Counted from the first letter of the stretch, positions 7,320 through 16,136 are shown. The stretch is DNA of 51,861 bases from Streptomyces plumbidurans (GCF_019857225.1 NZ_JAFJSY010000083.1:1-51861), one strand, 5' to 3'. Made by a program: numbers and translations. Notes: a model not told the origin generated them from the letters alone.

Positions 7320-9836
7320 CTACACCCACGTCCGGGGGCGGTAACGGTTGGCACGTTCCACCAGGTCGATCCTCTCCTCGCCGCCGGGCGCCAGCCGGGC
7401 GAGCGTGCGGTACGAACGCTCCAGGCCGAAGCGGAGTCCCCGCTCGTCCAGATCGCTGCCGAGCAGCACCCGGTGCGCGGTGGGTGCGGAACCCTGCCCA
7501 CCGGAGAGTATCCAGTCCAGCGCGCAGCCGAGGACCTCGGCCGACAACTGCTCCCGGCGCGCCGGATCCAGGCCGTAGGCGTCCAGCGCCTCGACCTGCC
7601 GGGCGGCGGCGCTCAGATCGTCCAGGAACGCCAGGTCACCGGGGGTCGTCGTGCGCCCGCGCAGCCGCGCCCGTACGGCGGCCACCCGCGCGGCCGTGTA
7701 GTGGATCGACGACTCCGGGACCGACTCCAGTGCCGCCACGGCGCCGACGCGGTCCCCGGTCGCGAGCTGGACGCGGGCCAGGCCGAAGGCAGTGCTCACA
7801 TAGCTCGGGTCGGTCGACCACACCAGGCGGTAGTACTCGGCCGCGTTGTCCAGCTGGCCCAGCACCTCCGCACACAGGCCGAGCGCCAGCTTGGGCGCGG
7901 GCTCGCCGGGGAAGGCGTCGTAGATCGCGTCGAAGGCGAGCGCGGCGCCCTCGTGGTCGCCGGTCACCAGCGCCGCCACACCGCGGTACCAGACCACCCG
8001 CCAGTCGTCGGGCCGCTCGTCCTCCAGACGGAGCAGGGCCTCCAGGGCGGTGTAGGAGTCGCCGTTCTCCAGCCAGGCGCGGATCTGCCTCAGCCGGGTC
8101 TCGATCGACGCCGCGGGCGCCGCGGCCAGCGCCCCGAGCAGCTCGGCCGGGGCGGTCGTCATCAGACCCGCGAGGAAACCGGCGTTCGGGTCGGAGGGGT
8201 CGACGCGGGGGACCGGCAGGGCGAGGGCCGCCACGGGGGAGTTGACGGACTTCACGATCGCCGGGGAGCCGTTCGCGGAGGCGTTCGGGGGGGCGCTCGC
8301 GGAGGGAGGCAGGGCGGGCTGCCGACCCTTCCTGCGCGGCACCGACCGCGCCCCCAGCAGCGACACGTCCCCCTCCAGCTTGGGGAACAACTCCGTGTCC
8401 GTGACTCTCAGTTCGGGCCCGAACAGCGTCGACAGCGAGGGCCGCGCCCGGCCCGACTGCAGCGAGACGACCTCGCGCAGCACACCGGTCAGCTGCTCCG
8501 CCATCTCCTGCGCCGAGGCGAACCGGCGGGCCGGGTCCGGGTCGGTGGCGCGGACCAGGAAGCGGTAGAAGGACTCGTACTGGCGGAAGACCTCGATGTT
8601 GTCCGGGTCGGGCAGGGAGTCCACGAAGACGTTCGTGTACCCCTGGAAGTCGAAGGTCAGGACCGCGAGCGTACGGGCCACCGTGTACAGGTCCGAGGCC
8701 ACCGAGGGGCCGGCGTCGGCCACTTCCGGCGCCTGGTAGCCCACCGTGCCGTAGATGGCCGACTCCTCGTCGTCCATCCGGCGCACCGCGCCCATGTCGA
8801 TGAGCTTGAGCTGGTCCTCGGTCTGGATGGCGTTGTCGACCTTGAAGTCGCAGTACAGAAGGTTTCTGCTGTGCAGATGGCCGAGCGCCTCAAGCGCCTC
8901 GATGCCGTACGCGCATGCCTGCTCCACCGGCAGCGGATCGCGCTTGCCCTCGGGCGTACGGCGCGAATTGGCGATCTCCTTCAGCGACTTGCCGCCTACG
9001 TACTCCATGACGATGTAGCCGTCGAGCGAGCCGGTGCGCTGGTCGAGGTGCTCCACGAAGTTGTAGATCCGCACGATGTTGGAGTGCTCGATCTCGGCCA
9101 GGAAGCGCCGCTCGGAGATCGCCGCGGCCATCGCGTCCTGGTCACCGGTGTCCAGCAGGCCCTTGAGGACCACCCACCGGTCGGAGACCGCCTTGTCGAC
9201 GGCGAGATAGACCCAGCCGAGCCCGCCGTGCGCCAGACAGCCCACGACCTCGTACTGGCCGTGCACCACGTCGCCGGTCTTCAGCTTCGGGACGAAGGAG
9301 TAGGGGTTGCCGCACTTGGTGCAGAAGCCCTCGGTGCGGCCCGCGCGGTCACCGCGCGCACGCCCCACCGGCGCCCCGCAGTCGGAGCGCGAGCAGAACC
9401 GCTTGCGCTCGGGCACCTCCGGGTTCTCGAGCACCATCGCCCGCGGGTCGGGCCGCGGCACGTCCGGCACCTGCACCAGACCGACGCCGAGTCGGCCGCG
9501 GCCGCTGGAGTTGGTGCTGGAACCCGAGCTGCGCACCGACACCGAACGGCTGGAGGTGCGGCCCGACAGGGAGCGGGAGAGCCGCCCGGACACCGAGCGC
9601 CGGGACTTCGAGGACTGCGAGGACGTGCGCGAGCTGCGGCTGCTGGCACGCGAACTGCCGCTGCCCTGCGAGTCCTTGCCGCCTCCGGTGATGCCGGTGG
9701 CCGGTGAGCTCACCATGCCGTCGGCGGAGACGACCGGCGCGAGACCGCAGGTGTCGCAGTACAGCTCGCCGCCGCCCACGTCCTCGTAACTGCCCTCGCA
9801 CCCCGGCCGCTGGCACTGCTGCTGGGCCTTGCTCAT
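7320..9836 (-). CDS. pknG: PknG-like Ser/Thr protein kinase with TPR domain
   Basis: A soluble 838-residue kinase with the PknG layout. An N-terminal zinc ribbon (Cys8, 13, 27, 30) is followed by a Ser/Arg-rich linker (about 54-112) and a rubredoxin-like metal site (Cys148, 153, 172, 175). The kinase domain runs from about 195 to 470, with a glycine loop in AHGGLGWVY, Lys225, catalytic Asp330 in YCDFKVDN, and DMG at 347 in place of DFG. A helical TPR-like C-terminal half follows. Mycobacterial PknG has the same order and controls glutamate metabolism through GarA. Here it lies downstream of GlnX- and GlnH-like genes, as in mycobacteria. The first zinc ribbon and Ser/Arg linker are additions I do not recall from M. 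tuberculosis PknG (750 residues). Confidence 0.93.
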   Translation of the reverse strand: MSKAQQQCQRPGCEGSYEDVGGGELYCDTCGLAPVVSADGMVSSPATGITGGGKDSQGSGSSRASSRSSRTSSQSSKSRRSVSGRLSRSLSGRTSSRSVSVRSSGSSTNSSGRGRLGVGLVQVPDVPRPDPRAMVLENPEVPERKRFCSRSDCGAPVGRARGDRAGRTEGFCTKCGNPYSFVPKLKTGDVVHGQYEVVGCLAHGGLGWVYLAVDKAVSDRWVVLKGLLDTGDQDAMAAAISERRFLAEIEHSNIVRIYNFVEHLDQRTGSLDGYIVMEYVGGKSLKEIANSRRTPEGKRDPLPVEQACAYGIEALEALGHLHSRNLLYCDFKVDNAIQTEDQLKLIDMGAVRRMDDEESAIYGTVGYQAPEVADAGPSVASDLYTVARTLAVLTFDFQGYTNVFVDSLPDPDNIEVFRQYESFYRFLVRATDPDPARRFASAQEMAEQLTGVLREVVSLQSGRARPSLSTLFGPELRVTDTELFPKLEGDVSLLGARSVPRRKGRQPALPPSASAPPNASANGSPAIVKSVNSPVAALALPVPRVDPSDPNAGFLAGLMTTAPAELLGALAAAPAASIETRLRQIRAWLENGDSYTALEALLRLEDERPDDWRVVWYRGVAALVTGDHEGAALAFDAIYDAFPGEPAPKLALGLCAEVLGQLDNAAEYYRLVWSTDPSYVSTAFGLARVQLATGDRVGAVAALESVPESSIHYTAARVAAVRARLRGRTTTPGDLAFLDDLSAAARQVEALDAYGLDPARREQLSAEVLGCALDWILSGGQGSAPTAHRVLLGSDLDERGLRFGLERSYRTLARLAPGGEERIDLVERANRYRPRTWV

Positions 9837-9861
9837 GACGTCACAGCACCCCCTTCGTCAC

Positions 9862-11190
9862 TCACGCTCCGGGCCCCCCGCGGTCCTGGGGCCCGCCCTG
9901 CCCCGGCACGCGGGCGGCCAGGGCCTCGGCGGCCGCCTGCTGGTAGCGCAGCACCGCCTGCCCGGCGACGCGCAGATCGCACGGCGCGCTCCACAACATG
10001 CGGCGCGCCGCGTCGTACCGCTCGATCAGGAACGGGTCCTCGGCGAGACCGTGGCGGGCCACCTTCGCCTTGTACGCGTCGAGGCGGCCGCGCAGCTCCG
10101 CGCGGACCGCGAGCGGCGCGGTCACGGCCGTCAACGACTCGCGGGCGCGCAGTAGTTCGTCCTCGGCCTTCTGCTCCAGCGACTCCAGCAGCGGCGACAG
10201 ACGGTGCCACTGCGCGTGTCGGCGGTACTCGGCGGCCGTCGCCAGCTGCTCCTGCAGCTGGGTCGCCGGACCGCTGACGACCGGCACCTCCGTGGCCGCG
10301 ATCTTCGCCAGCACCTCACCGCGAGCGGTGCGCGCCTCCGCGAGCGTGCGGTCGGCGCGGCTGAGCACGTCCCGCAGCTTCACCAGCCGCTGCTCCGCGT
10401 CCTGCCGGACGGTGAGCACGGCGTCGATCTCCCGGCGCACCTCCTCCAGGGCGCGCGCCTCGCGGTCGTAGACCGTGGTGTCCGGACGGCCGCCGCCGGG
10501 CGCCGAACTGCCTTGCGCGGGCAGCCAGTACGCGAGCGGGTCGGAGATCACCTGCTCGCGCAGGGAGGTCAGGATGCGCGTGATGCGCTCCAGGTCGTCG
10601 CCGGCCGGGTGCTCGCCGGGGCGCACCCCGACGGAGTGCGCGAGCTTGCGGGTGCGCTGGAGCTCCGCGGCCAGTAAATCGATCCGCGCGGGCAGCGCCG
10701 ACCAGACCGCGTCGGCGGCCACGACCATGTCCAGGCTGGACGCGTACAGGTCGTTCATCACGTCGACCAGGCCGGCCAGCGAGAACTGCCGGCTCAGCTT
10801 GCCCGGATCGACCATCAGCGTCGGCGCGTTCGCCGTGGCCGTGGCGGAGCCCGCCACGGTGACGGACTCGCCGCGCAGCAGCTCCGTCAGCTCCACCAGG
10901 TCGTCGTGGCTGGACCAGCGGCGCCGGGAGCGGATCTCGCGGGCGGAGCGCAGCGCGTCGGAGTACGCGTCGAAGTAGGCCCACAGCAGGGTGATCGACG
11001 CCTCTGCCGCACTCCAGCGCTCCTTGGTGATGCCCGTGAGCTCAGCGCCCTCCAGGAGTCTGCGGCCCGCGTGGTCCTGCAGGGCGAGGAGCGAGGTCTC
11101 GATCGCCTCGTGCTCCGCGCCGAGCCGCGCCAGCGCACGGTCCACCTCGTCCCGGTCCATCACCGGCCCGGCGGGGTCCGTGACGCCCAT
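9862..11190 (-). CDS. Coiled-coil cytoplasmic protein of the PknG cluster (carries a TTA codon)
   Basis: A 442-residue protein rich in Ala, Leu, Glu and Arg, with long predicted helices and heptad-like segments (for example EVRREIDAVLTVRQDAEQRL and RTLAEARTARGEVLAKIAA). It has no signal peptide, membrane helix or recognisable enzymatic motif. It lies between the GlnH-like and PknG genes, 25 bases upstream of the kinase, so it may be an adaptor linking the membrane receptor to the kinase; that is inference from position. The ATG at 11190 follows GAGAGG with a 6-base spacer. Leu172 is encoded by TTA (10675-10677), the only in-frame TTA found in the window. It would need the developmentally regulated bldA tRNA. 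Confidence 0.82.
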   Translation of the reverse strand: MGVTDPAGPVMDRDEVDRALARLGAEHEAIETSLLALQDHAGRRLLEGAELTGITKERWSAAEASITLLWAYFDAYSDALRSAREIRSRRRWSSHDDLVELTELLRGESVTVAGSATATANAPTLMVDPGKLSRQFSLAGLVDVMNDLYASSLDMVVAADAVWSALPARIDLLAAELQRTRKLAHSVGVRPGEHPAGDDLERITRILTSLREQVISDPLAYWLPAQGSSAPGGGRPDTTVYDREARALEEVRREIDAVLTVRQDAEQRLVKLRDVLSRADRTLAEARTARGEVLAKIAATEVPVVSGPATQLQEQLATAAEYRRHAQWHRLSPLLESLEQKAEDELLRARESLTAVTAPLAVRAELRGRLDAYKAKVARHGLAEDPFLIERYDAARRMLWSAPCDLRVAGQAVLRYQQAAAEALAARVPGQGGPQDRGGPGA

Positions 11191-11248
11191 CGATCACCTC
11201 TCGCTGCTGTCGTGTTCCGTGGTGTGGTCTCTTACCTCTGATGATCGG

Positions 11249-12310
11249 TCACTTGTAGTGGGCGGCGGGAGGGGTCGCCGACGTCGACTTCTTGTCACCC
11301 TGGTCCATGGTGGGGTGCAGCCACTTCTGGTACGAGTCCGCCCAGCCACCGTCCTTGACGTAGTTCTCCAGGGTCCGGTTGACCTGGCGTACCAGATCGT
11401 CCGAACCCCGCTTCATCGCCACGCCGTAGTACTCGTCGGTGAACAGGCCGCCCTTGAGCTCCACCGTCGGGTCCTGCGCGGCCTGGCTGGCGGCGAGCGC
11501 GCCGTCGGTGACGACCGCGTCGACCTCGCCGAGCTGCAACTTCACCAGGCAGTCGAGCTGGTTGGGCACGACGGTGCGGATGTCGGTGGAGGCGGGGATC
11601 CTGCCGCCCTTGTCCGCCTTGAGGTTGTCGAGCGCGGTGGAGCCCTCGGCCGAGCAGACCTTCTTGCCGGCGAGAGTGCCGTTGTAGCCGGTGATCGTCG
11701 ACTTCTTGGGCGCCAGGACCTGCTGACCGGTCCTGAAGTAGGGGGCGGAGAAGGCGACATCGCCGAGGCGGTCGCAGGTGATCGTCATGGTGCGCACCAC
11801 CATGTCGACCTGGCCGCTCTGGATGGCCGGAATACGCTGGTTGGTGGGGATGGCCTTGAACGAGACCGCGTTCGGGTCGCCGAGCAGGTCCTTGGCTATC
11901 CGGTGCACGAGGTCGATGTCGAAGCCCTCCAGCGAGCCGGAGGTGTTGTTCGGGTTGAGGTAGCCCCAGCGGTAGCTGTTGGTGTCGACGCCGACGATCA
12001 GCCGCCGGTCCTCGCGGGCCTTGATCTTGTCGACTACCGGTGTGGCGCCGCCACCGGACGGCGAGAGGCTCTGGTCCTGCGGGGGTATGCCGTTGTCGCA
12101 CTTCGTGTCCGCCCTGGCCTGGGTGCCGTGGGCGAGGCGCCCGCCGGAGCTGTCCGGGGCGCCGCTGGACTGGGTGTGGGGCAGCAGCAGCGCGAAGGCC
12201 AGGGCCAGGGCGCACACGGCCGCCATCGCGCCGACCCCGCCCCAGCCGCGCAGGCCGGTCCGCAGACGCCGGGCCAGACGGTGTGCATCCATCCTCACGC
12301 CCCCTCTCAC
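11249..12310 (-). CDS. glnH: GlnH-like amino-acid-binding protein (SBP family 3)
   Basis: A 353-residue extracytoplasmic solute-binding protein. A hydrophobic N-terminal segment (about 28-47) would anchor or export it; no clean lipobox is visible, since the only Cys there lies inside the hydrophobic stretch. The family-3 fold is shown by GSLEGFDIDLVHRIAKDLLG, IPAIQSGQVDMVVRTMTIT (with the arginine that usually binds the ligand carboxylate) and GEVDAVVTDGALAAS. In mycobacteria GlnH binds Asp/Glu-type amino acids and signals through GlnX to PknG rather than feeding an importer. No ABC permease or ATPase gene for this protein is present here, which supports a sensing role. The GTG start overlaps the glnX stop (GTGA) and has GGAG five bases upstream. 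Confidence 0.88.
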   Translation of the reverse strand: MRGGVRMDAHRLARRLRTGLRGWGGVGAMAAVCALALAFALLLPHTQSSGAPDSSGGRLAHGTQARADTKCDNGIPPQDQSLSPSGGGATPVVDKIKAREDRRLIVGVDTNSYRWGYLNPNNTSGSLEGFDIDLVHRIAKDLLGDPNAVSFKAIPTNQRIPAIQSGQVDMVVRTMTITCDRLGDVAFSAPYFRTGQQVLAPKKSTITGYNGTLAGKKVCSAEGSTALDNLKADKGGRIPASTDIRTVVPNQLDCLVKLQLGEVDAVVTDGALAASQAAQDPTVELKGGLFTDEYYGVAMKRGSDDLVRQVNRTLENYVKDGGWADSYQKWLHPTMDQGDKKSTSATPPAAHYK

Positions 12311-13761
12311 CGGTACTCCGAAAGCCTGCGCCCGATGCCGAGCACCGCGCCCGCCGCGCCCAGCACGGCGAGCACCGCCGCGCCGTACGGCAGTCCGGTC
12401 AGCGCGTCCTTGCCGTCGCCCGCGGCCTGCTTGAACTCCGCCTGCTCGTGGCCGAGTGCCGTTTCAAGCGCCTTGTCCACATTGTCGAAGCACACGCTCG
12501 TCGGATCCTTGCCGACGCCGATGACCTTGTCACGGGCCTGCTGGTACTCGCCCTTGTCGTTCAGGCCCTGGGCGACGCCGTGCCGGTCCTTCCACGCCTT
12601 CATGAAGCCGTTCGCGTCGTTCACGGGCTTGCGGCCCGCCGAGTCGTCCGCGAGGGAGTCCGCCTGCACGAGCGACTTGGCCAGCTTGCCGATCTGGTCG
12701 TCGTAGCCCACGGCGTAGGCGTCCTCGGTGGCGTCGCCGACCTTCTTGGTGTCCGCGCCGCGGCGGATCAGGCTGAGGTTCTCGTCGCTGCGGGCGGTCA
12801 GGGACGCGATCCGGGCGTCGTGCAGGACGTTCAGCGAGCGGACGCCGTGGTCGTAGGAGTCGCTCAGGCCCGCGCGCGCGACCGTGTGGCCGACGACGAG
12901 CCACAGCAGGACGACCGCGGAGGCGGCCGAAGCCGTGACCAGACCGTGGTTCAGCACCCGGTTGGTGCGCAGGTAGTTGCGGCGCTGCGCCCAGGCGAGG
13001 CCGCCGAGGGCGACGAGGCCGAGGCCGATCGCGGCCCACGGGAAGGACTTCGCGTCGGCGTAGTCGGACTGCAGCCGCTGGTTCTCCTTGCGGTACAGGT
13101 TCTCGGCCTTGGGCAGCATCTGCTGCTGCATCTGCTCGTTGGCGGCGCGCAGATAGGCGCTGCCGACCGGGTAGCCCTGCCGGTTGTTGGTCCGGGCCGT
13201 CTCGATCAGGCCCTTGTACTGCGGCAGCAGGTTGTTGAGTTCGGCGATCGTCCTCGCCGAGTCGGAGCCCGCCTCGGAGTTGGAGGCCGCCGTGACCAGC
13301 TTGGTCGCGGCCGTGCGGATGTCGGCCTCGTACCGCTTGCGCATCTCGGGCTTTTCCTGCGGGCCCGCGAGATAGCCGCTGGCCGCCGCCGTGTTGGCGT
13401 CGGCGAGCGAGCGGTAGATGTCGGCCGCGTCGGAACTCAGCGGCTGGCTGCGGGTGAGCACGTCGTCGGCGGCCGAGGCGCGCTCGGTCATCTGCCAGGC
13501 GGTGACCGCCCCGAACGCGACGACGAGAAGGGCGACGAACGCGCCGATGACGCGCAGCCGTCCGGGCTCCGTCGTCGCCGCCTCACGCAGCCGGTCGACG
13601 CCCTCGGCGAAGGCCGTGCGGCGGGCCGGGGCGGGTTCGGGCACGGCGGAGGGGCCCGGGGCCGGTGGGGGTGCGGCCTGCCCGGGCTGCGGCGGGATCG
13701 CCGGCATCGTGGGCAGCCCGGTGCCCGGTGGCGCCGTGCTGCTCTTCGGCGGGTGTGTCAC
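12307..13761 (-). CDS. glnX: GlnX-like integral membrane sensor protein
   Basis: A 484-residue membrane protein. A Pro-rich cytoplasmic N-terminus is followed by a helix in VIGAFVALLVVAFGAVTAW, an extracellular helical domain of about 180 residues, two adjacent helices (AAIGLGLVALGGLAW and ASAASAVVLLWLVVGHTVA), a second extracellular helical domain, and a C-terminal helix (YGAAVLAVLGAAGAVLGI). This matches the four-helix GlnX protein that relays GlnH ligand binding to PknG in mycobacteria. The frame is open to 13794, but the GTG at 13761 is preferred because GGGGGAGG lies five bases upstream of it. First gene of the seven-gene cluster. Confidence 0.85.
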   Translation of the reverse strand: MTHPPKSSTAPPGTGLPTMPAIPPQPGQAAPPPAPGPSAVPEPAPARRTAFAEGVDRLREAATTEPGRLRVIGAFVALLVVAFGAVTAWQMTERASAADDVLTRSQPLSSDAADIYRSLADANTAAASGYLAGPQEKPEMRKRYEADIRTAATKLVTAASNSEAGSDSARTIAELNNLLPQYKGLIETARTNNRQGYPVGSAYLRAANEQMQQQMLPKAENLYRKENQRLQSDYADAKSFPWAAIGLGLVALGGLAWAQRRNYLRTNRVLNHGLVTASAASAVVLLWLVVGHTVARAGLSDSYDHGVRSLNVLHDARIASLTARSDENLSLIRRGADTKKVGDATEDAYAVGYDDQIGKLAKSLVQADSLADDSAGRKPVNDANGFMKAWKDRHGVAQGLNDKGEYQQARDKVIGVGKDPTSVCFDNVDKALETALGHEQAEFKQAAGDGKDALTGLPYGAAVLAVLGAAGAVLGIGRRLSEYR

Positions 13762-13798
13762 TGTGACCTCCCCCATGGTCATCCGTCGCCGCAAGTAT

Positions 13799-13830
13799 CC
13801 CTGCCGGTCGCCTCCGGCGGGAGGGCAGGG
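13799..13830 (-). terminator. Imperfect hairpin between csnK and glnX
   Basis: Arms CCCTGCC and GGCAGGG, with an inner CTCC/GGAG stem and a six-base bulge on the left side. It lies about 80 bases past the csnK stop and 38 bases before the glnX start, so it probably limits read-through from the csn operon. No U tract is present. It would also be in the 5' leader of a glnX transcript starting further upstream. Confidence 0.4.
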
Positions 13831-13908
13831 TCTCGCCTCACCCCCTGCCCATCAATACGTCGTGGGAATCGGATCGGTTCCGCCCCGGGGCACGTCGCCT
13901 CGCGGTGC

Positions 13909-14880
13909 TCACGCCTCGAAGTGCGCCCGGACGCGCTCGTGCACCTCCCGGGGGGCGTCCAGCCGGTCCAGACCCAGCAGCGCCGCCCCCAGCACCGGGC
14001 TCGCCGTGACCACCCTGGGCACCGCCTTGGGGGCCCGGGCCGCCAGCAAGTCCCGTACGCCGTCGTTGAGTTGCGGGTGCTGGGCGGCCAGGACGCCGCC
14101 GCCGAGGAGGACGGGGGTCTCCTCCTCCAGCAGACCGAGGCGGGTCAGGGCCACCGTCGCCATCGTGACCACCTCGTCGGCCAGGCGGTCCACGACGGCG
14201 CGGGCGACCGGGTCGCCGTCGGCCGCCGTCGCGAACAGGACCGGGGTCAGCTCGTGACGGCGGGCGGGCTCCACCTTCTCCAGGTGCAGCGCCTCGATCA
14301 GCGCGAGCATGGTGTCGAGGCCGAAGTGCGCCGGCAGGGTGCGGGCGAGGGCGGTGGGTTCGCCGCGCCCGTCCTCCGCGCGCGCGGCGAACCACAGGGC
14401 CTCCTCCGCCAGGCCCCATCCGCCGCCCCAGTCACCGGAGATACGGCCGATCGCGGGGAAGCGGGCGGTGCGCCCGTCGGGGTGCATGCCGACGCAGTTG
14501 ATGCCGGCGCCGCAGACCACGGCGACCCCGCGCGGCTCGGTGATGCCCGCGCGCAGGATGGCGAAGGTGTCGTTGCGGACCTGCACGGCGGAGCCCCACG
14601 CGCGCGCGTGCAGCGCGGCCGCCAACTGCTCCTCCTCGACGGGGAAGTCGGCGTTGGCCAGGCACGCGGAGACCTGGTCCACGCCGCTCACCCCCGCCGC
14701 GGCGAACGCCCTGTCCACCGCCTCGGCGAGGGCGTCCACCGCGTTCTCCACGCCCACCACCGGCGGCCGGAACCCGCTGCCGCGGGCCGTCGCGAGGACG
14801 GTGCCGTCGTCCGCCACCACCGCGACGTCGGTCTTGCTGTTGCCCGCGTCTATGGCGAGGACACGTGCGGTCAGGCCCAC
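13909..14880 (-). CDS. csnK: BadF/BadG-family sugar kinase of the csn operon (CsnK)
   Basis: A 323-residue ATP-dependent kinase of the ASKHA fold. The N-terminal phosphate-1 motif is VLAIDAGNSKTDVAVV, and later motifs include VCGAGINCVGMHPDGR, GRISGDWGGGWGLAEEALWFAARA and VLLGGGVLAAQH. These match N-acetylglucosamine kinase-like BadF/BadG proteins, so it should phosphorylate glucosamine or a related amino sugar released inside the cell. The GTG at 14880 overlaps the csnH stop by 10 bases, which implies coupled translation. Its frame runs unbroken far upstream through csnH and csnG, but that is antisense-free artefact of high GC; the family N-terminus begins at this GTG. Last gene of the operon. 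Confidence 0.9.
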   Translation of the reverse strand: MGLTARVLAIDAGNSKTDVAVVADDGTVLATARGSGFRPPVVGVENAVDALAEAVDRAFAAAGVSGVDQVSACLANADFPVEEEQLAAALHARAWGSAVQVRNDTFAILRAGITEPRGVAVVCGAGINCVGMHPDGRTARFPAIGRISGDWGGGWGLAEEALWFAARAEDGRGEPTALARTLPAHFGLDTMLALIEALHLEKVEPARRHELTPVLFATAADGDPVARAVVDRLADEVVTMATVALTRLGLLEEETPVLLGGGVLAAQHPQLNDGVRDLLAARAPKAVPRVVTASPVLGAALLGLDRLDAPREVHERVRAHFEA

Positions 14881-16136
14881 GCGAGATGCTCCCGGTTGTG
14901 TGCGATCAGTCGGTCGGTCAGGGCGTCCGCGTACTCGTACTGGCCGATGAGCGGGTGGGCGAGCAGGGCCCGGAAGACCCGGTCGCGGCCGCCGCGCAGC
15001 GCCGCCTCCAGGGCCAGGTCCTCGTACGCCGTCACGTTCGCCATCAGGCCCGCGTACAGCGGGTCCACGGCGGGCACCGTCAGCGGCAGCGCCCCCTTCG
15101 GCCCGACGGCGGCCTGCACCTCGATGACCGCGTCGTCGGGCAGGAAGGGCAGCGTGCCCCGGTTGTGGGTGTTGACCACCTGGTACGGGCTGCCCCCGCC
15201 GCCCAGCAGCGCGGCCGCGAGGTCGACGGCAGCCTCCGAGTAGTAGGCGCCGCCCCGCTTGGCGAGCAGCTCCGGCTTCTCGTCGAGGGCCGGGTCGCCG
15301 TACATCGTCAGCAACTGCCGTTCCATCTCCGCGACTTCGGCGGCCCGGGAGGGCTTGGTGCGCAGTTCGCGCACGACCGCGTCGTGGGCGTAGAAGTAGC
15401 GCAGGTAGTACGAGGGGATCACGCCGAGCCGGTCGAGCAGGGCCCGGGGCAGCCGCAGGTCGCCGGCGATGGTGTCGCCGTGCTCGGCCAGCAGCCTCGG
15501 CAGGACGTTCTCGCCCTCGGGGCCGTCCAGGCGTACGGCGGTCTCCCAGGTGAGGTGGTTGAGGCCGACGTGGTCGAGGTGGACGTCGGACGGAGAAACG
15601 CCCAGCATCCCCGCGAACTTCCGCTGGAAGCCGATCGCCACGTTGCACAGGCCGACCGCCCTGTGGCCCGCCTGCAGCAGGGCCCGGGTGACGATGCCGA
15701 CCGGGTTGGTGAAGTCGATGATCCAGGCGTCCGGGTTGGCGCGGCGGACGCGTTCGGCGATGTCGAGGACCACCGGGACGGTGCGCAGCGCCTTGGCGAG
15801 GCCGCCCGCGCCGGTGGTCTCCTGGCCGACGCAGCCGCACTCCAGCGGCCAGGTCTCGTCCTGCTCGCGGGCCGCCTGCCCGCCGACGCGCAGCTGCAGC
15901 AGCACGGCGTCGGCGCCCTCGGCACCCGCGTCCAGGTCGGAGGTGGTGACGATACGGCCGCCGTGCCCCTGCTTGGCGAAGATGCGGCGGGCCAGACCGC
16001 CGACCAGCTCCAGACGCTCGGCGGACGGGTCGACCAGCACCAGCTCCTCGACGGGCAGGGTGTCCCGCAGCCGCGCGAAGCCGTCGATGAGTTCGGGGGT
16101 GTAGGTCGAGCCTCCGCCGACCACGGTGAGTTTCAT
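14871..16136 (-). CDS. csnH: GH4 family glycosidase (CsnH)
   Basis: A 421-residue cytoplasmic glycoside hydrolase of family 4, whose members use NAD+ and a divalent metal by an oxidation/elimination mechanism. An N-terminal Rossmann motif KLTVVGGGSTYTPELI is visible, with the metal-site residues Cys164-Asn165 in GLCNVAIGF and His194 in DHVGLNHLTW. Annotation pipelines often call such proteins 6-phospho-beta-glucosidase. Here the transporter is an ABC system without PTS, and the kinase gene follows, so the likely substrate is an imported unphosphorylated or later phosphorylated glucosamine oligomer. ATG at 16136, six bases after csnG. Assignment to csnH rests on family plus exact operon order. 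Confidence 0.9.
   Translation of the reverse strand: MKLTVVGGGSTYTPELIDGFARLRDTLPVEELVLVDPSAERLELVGGLARRIFAKQGHGGRIVTTSDLDAGAEGADAVLLQLRVGGQAAREQDETWPLECGCVGQETTGAGGLAKALRTVPVVLDIAERVRRANPDAWIIDFTNPVGIVTRALLQAGHRAVGLCNVAIGFQRKFAGMLGVSPSDVHLDHVGLNHLTWETAVRLDGPEGENVLPRLLAEHGDTIAGDLRLPRALLDRLGVIPSYYLRYFYAHDAVVRELRTKPSRAAEVAEMERQLLTMYGDPALDEKPELLAKRGGAYYSEAAVDLAAALLGGGGSPYQVVNTHNRGTLPFLPDDAVIEVQAAVGPKGALPLTVPAVDPLYAGLMANVTAYEDLALEAALRGGRDRVFRALLAHPLIGQYEYADALTDRLIAHNREHLAWA

Noticed and set aside
5883..9707. A 1274-codon plus-strand open frame opposite the PP2C and kinase genes
   Set aside because: It has no conserved motif and a composition typical of the antisense of high-GC genes; the minus strand holds well-defined phosphatase and kinase genes.
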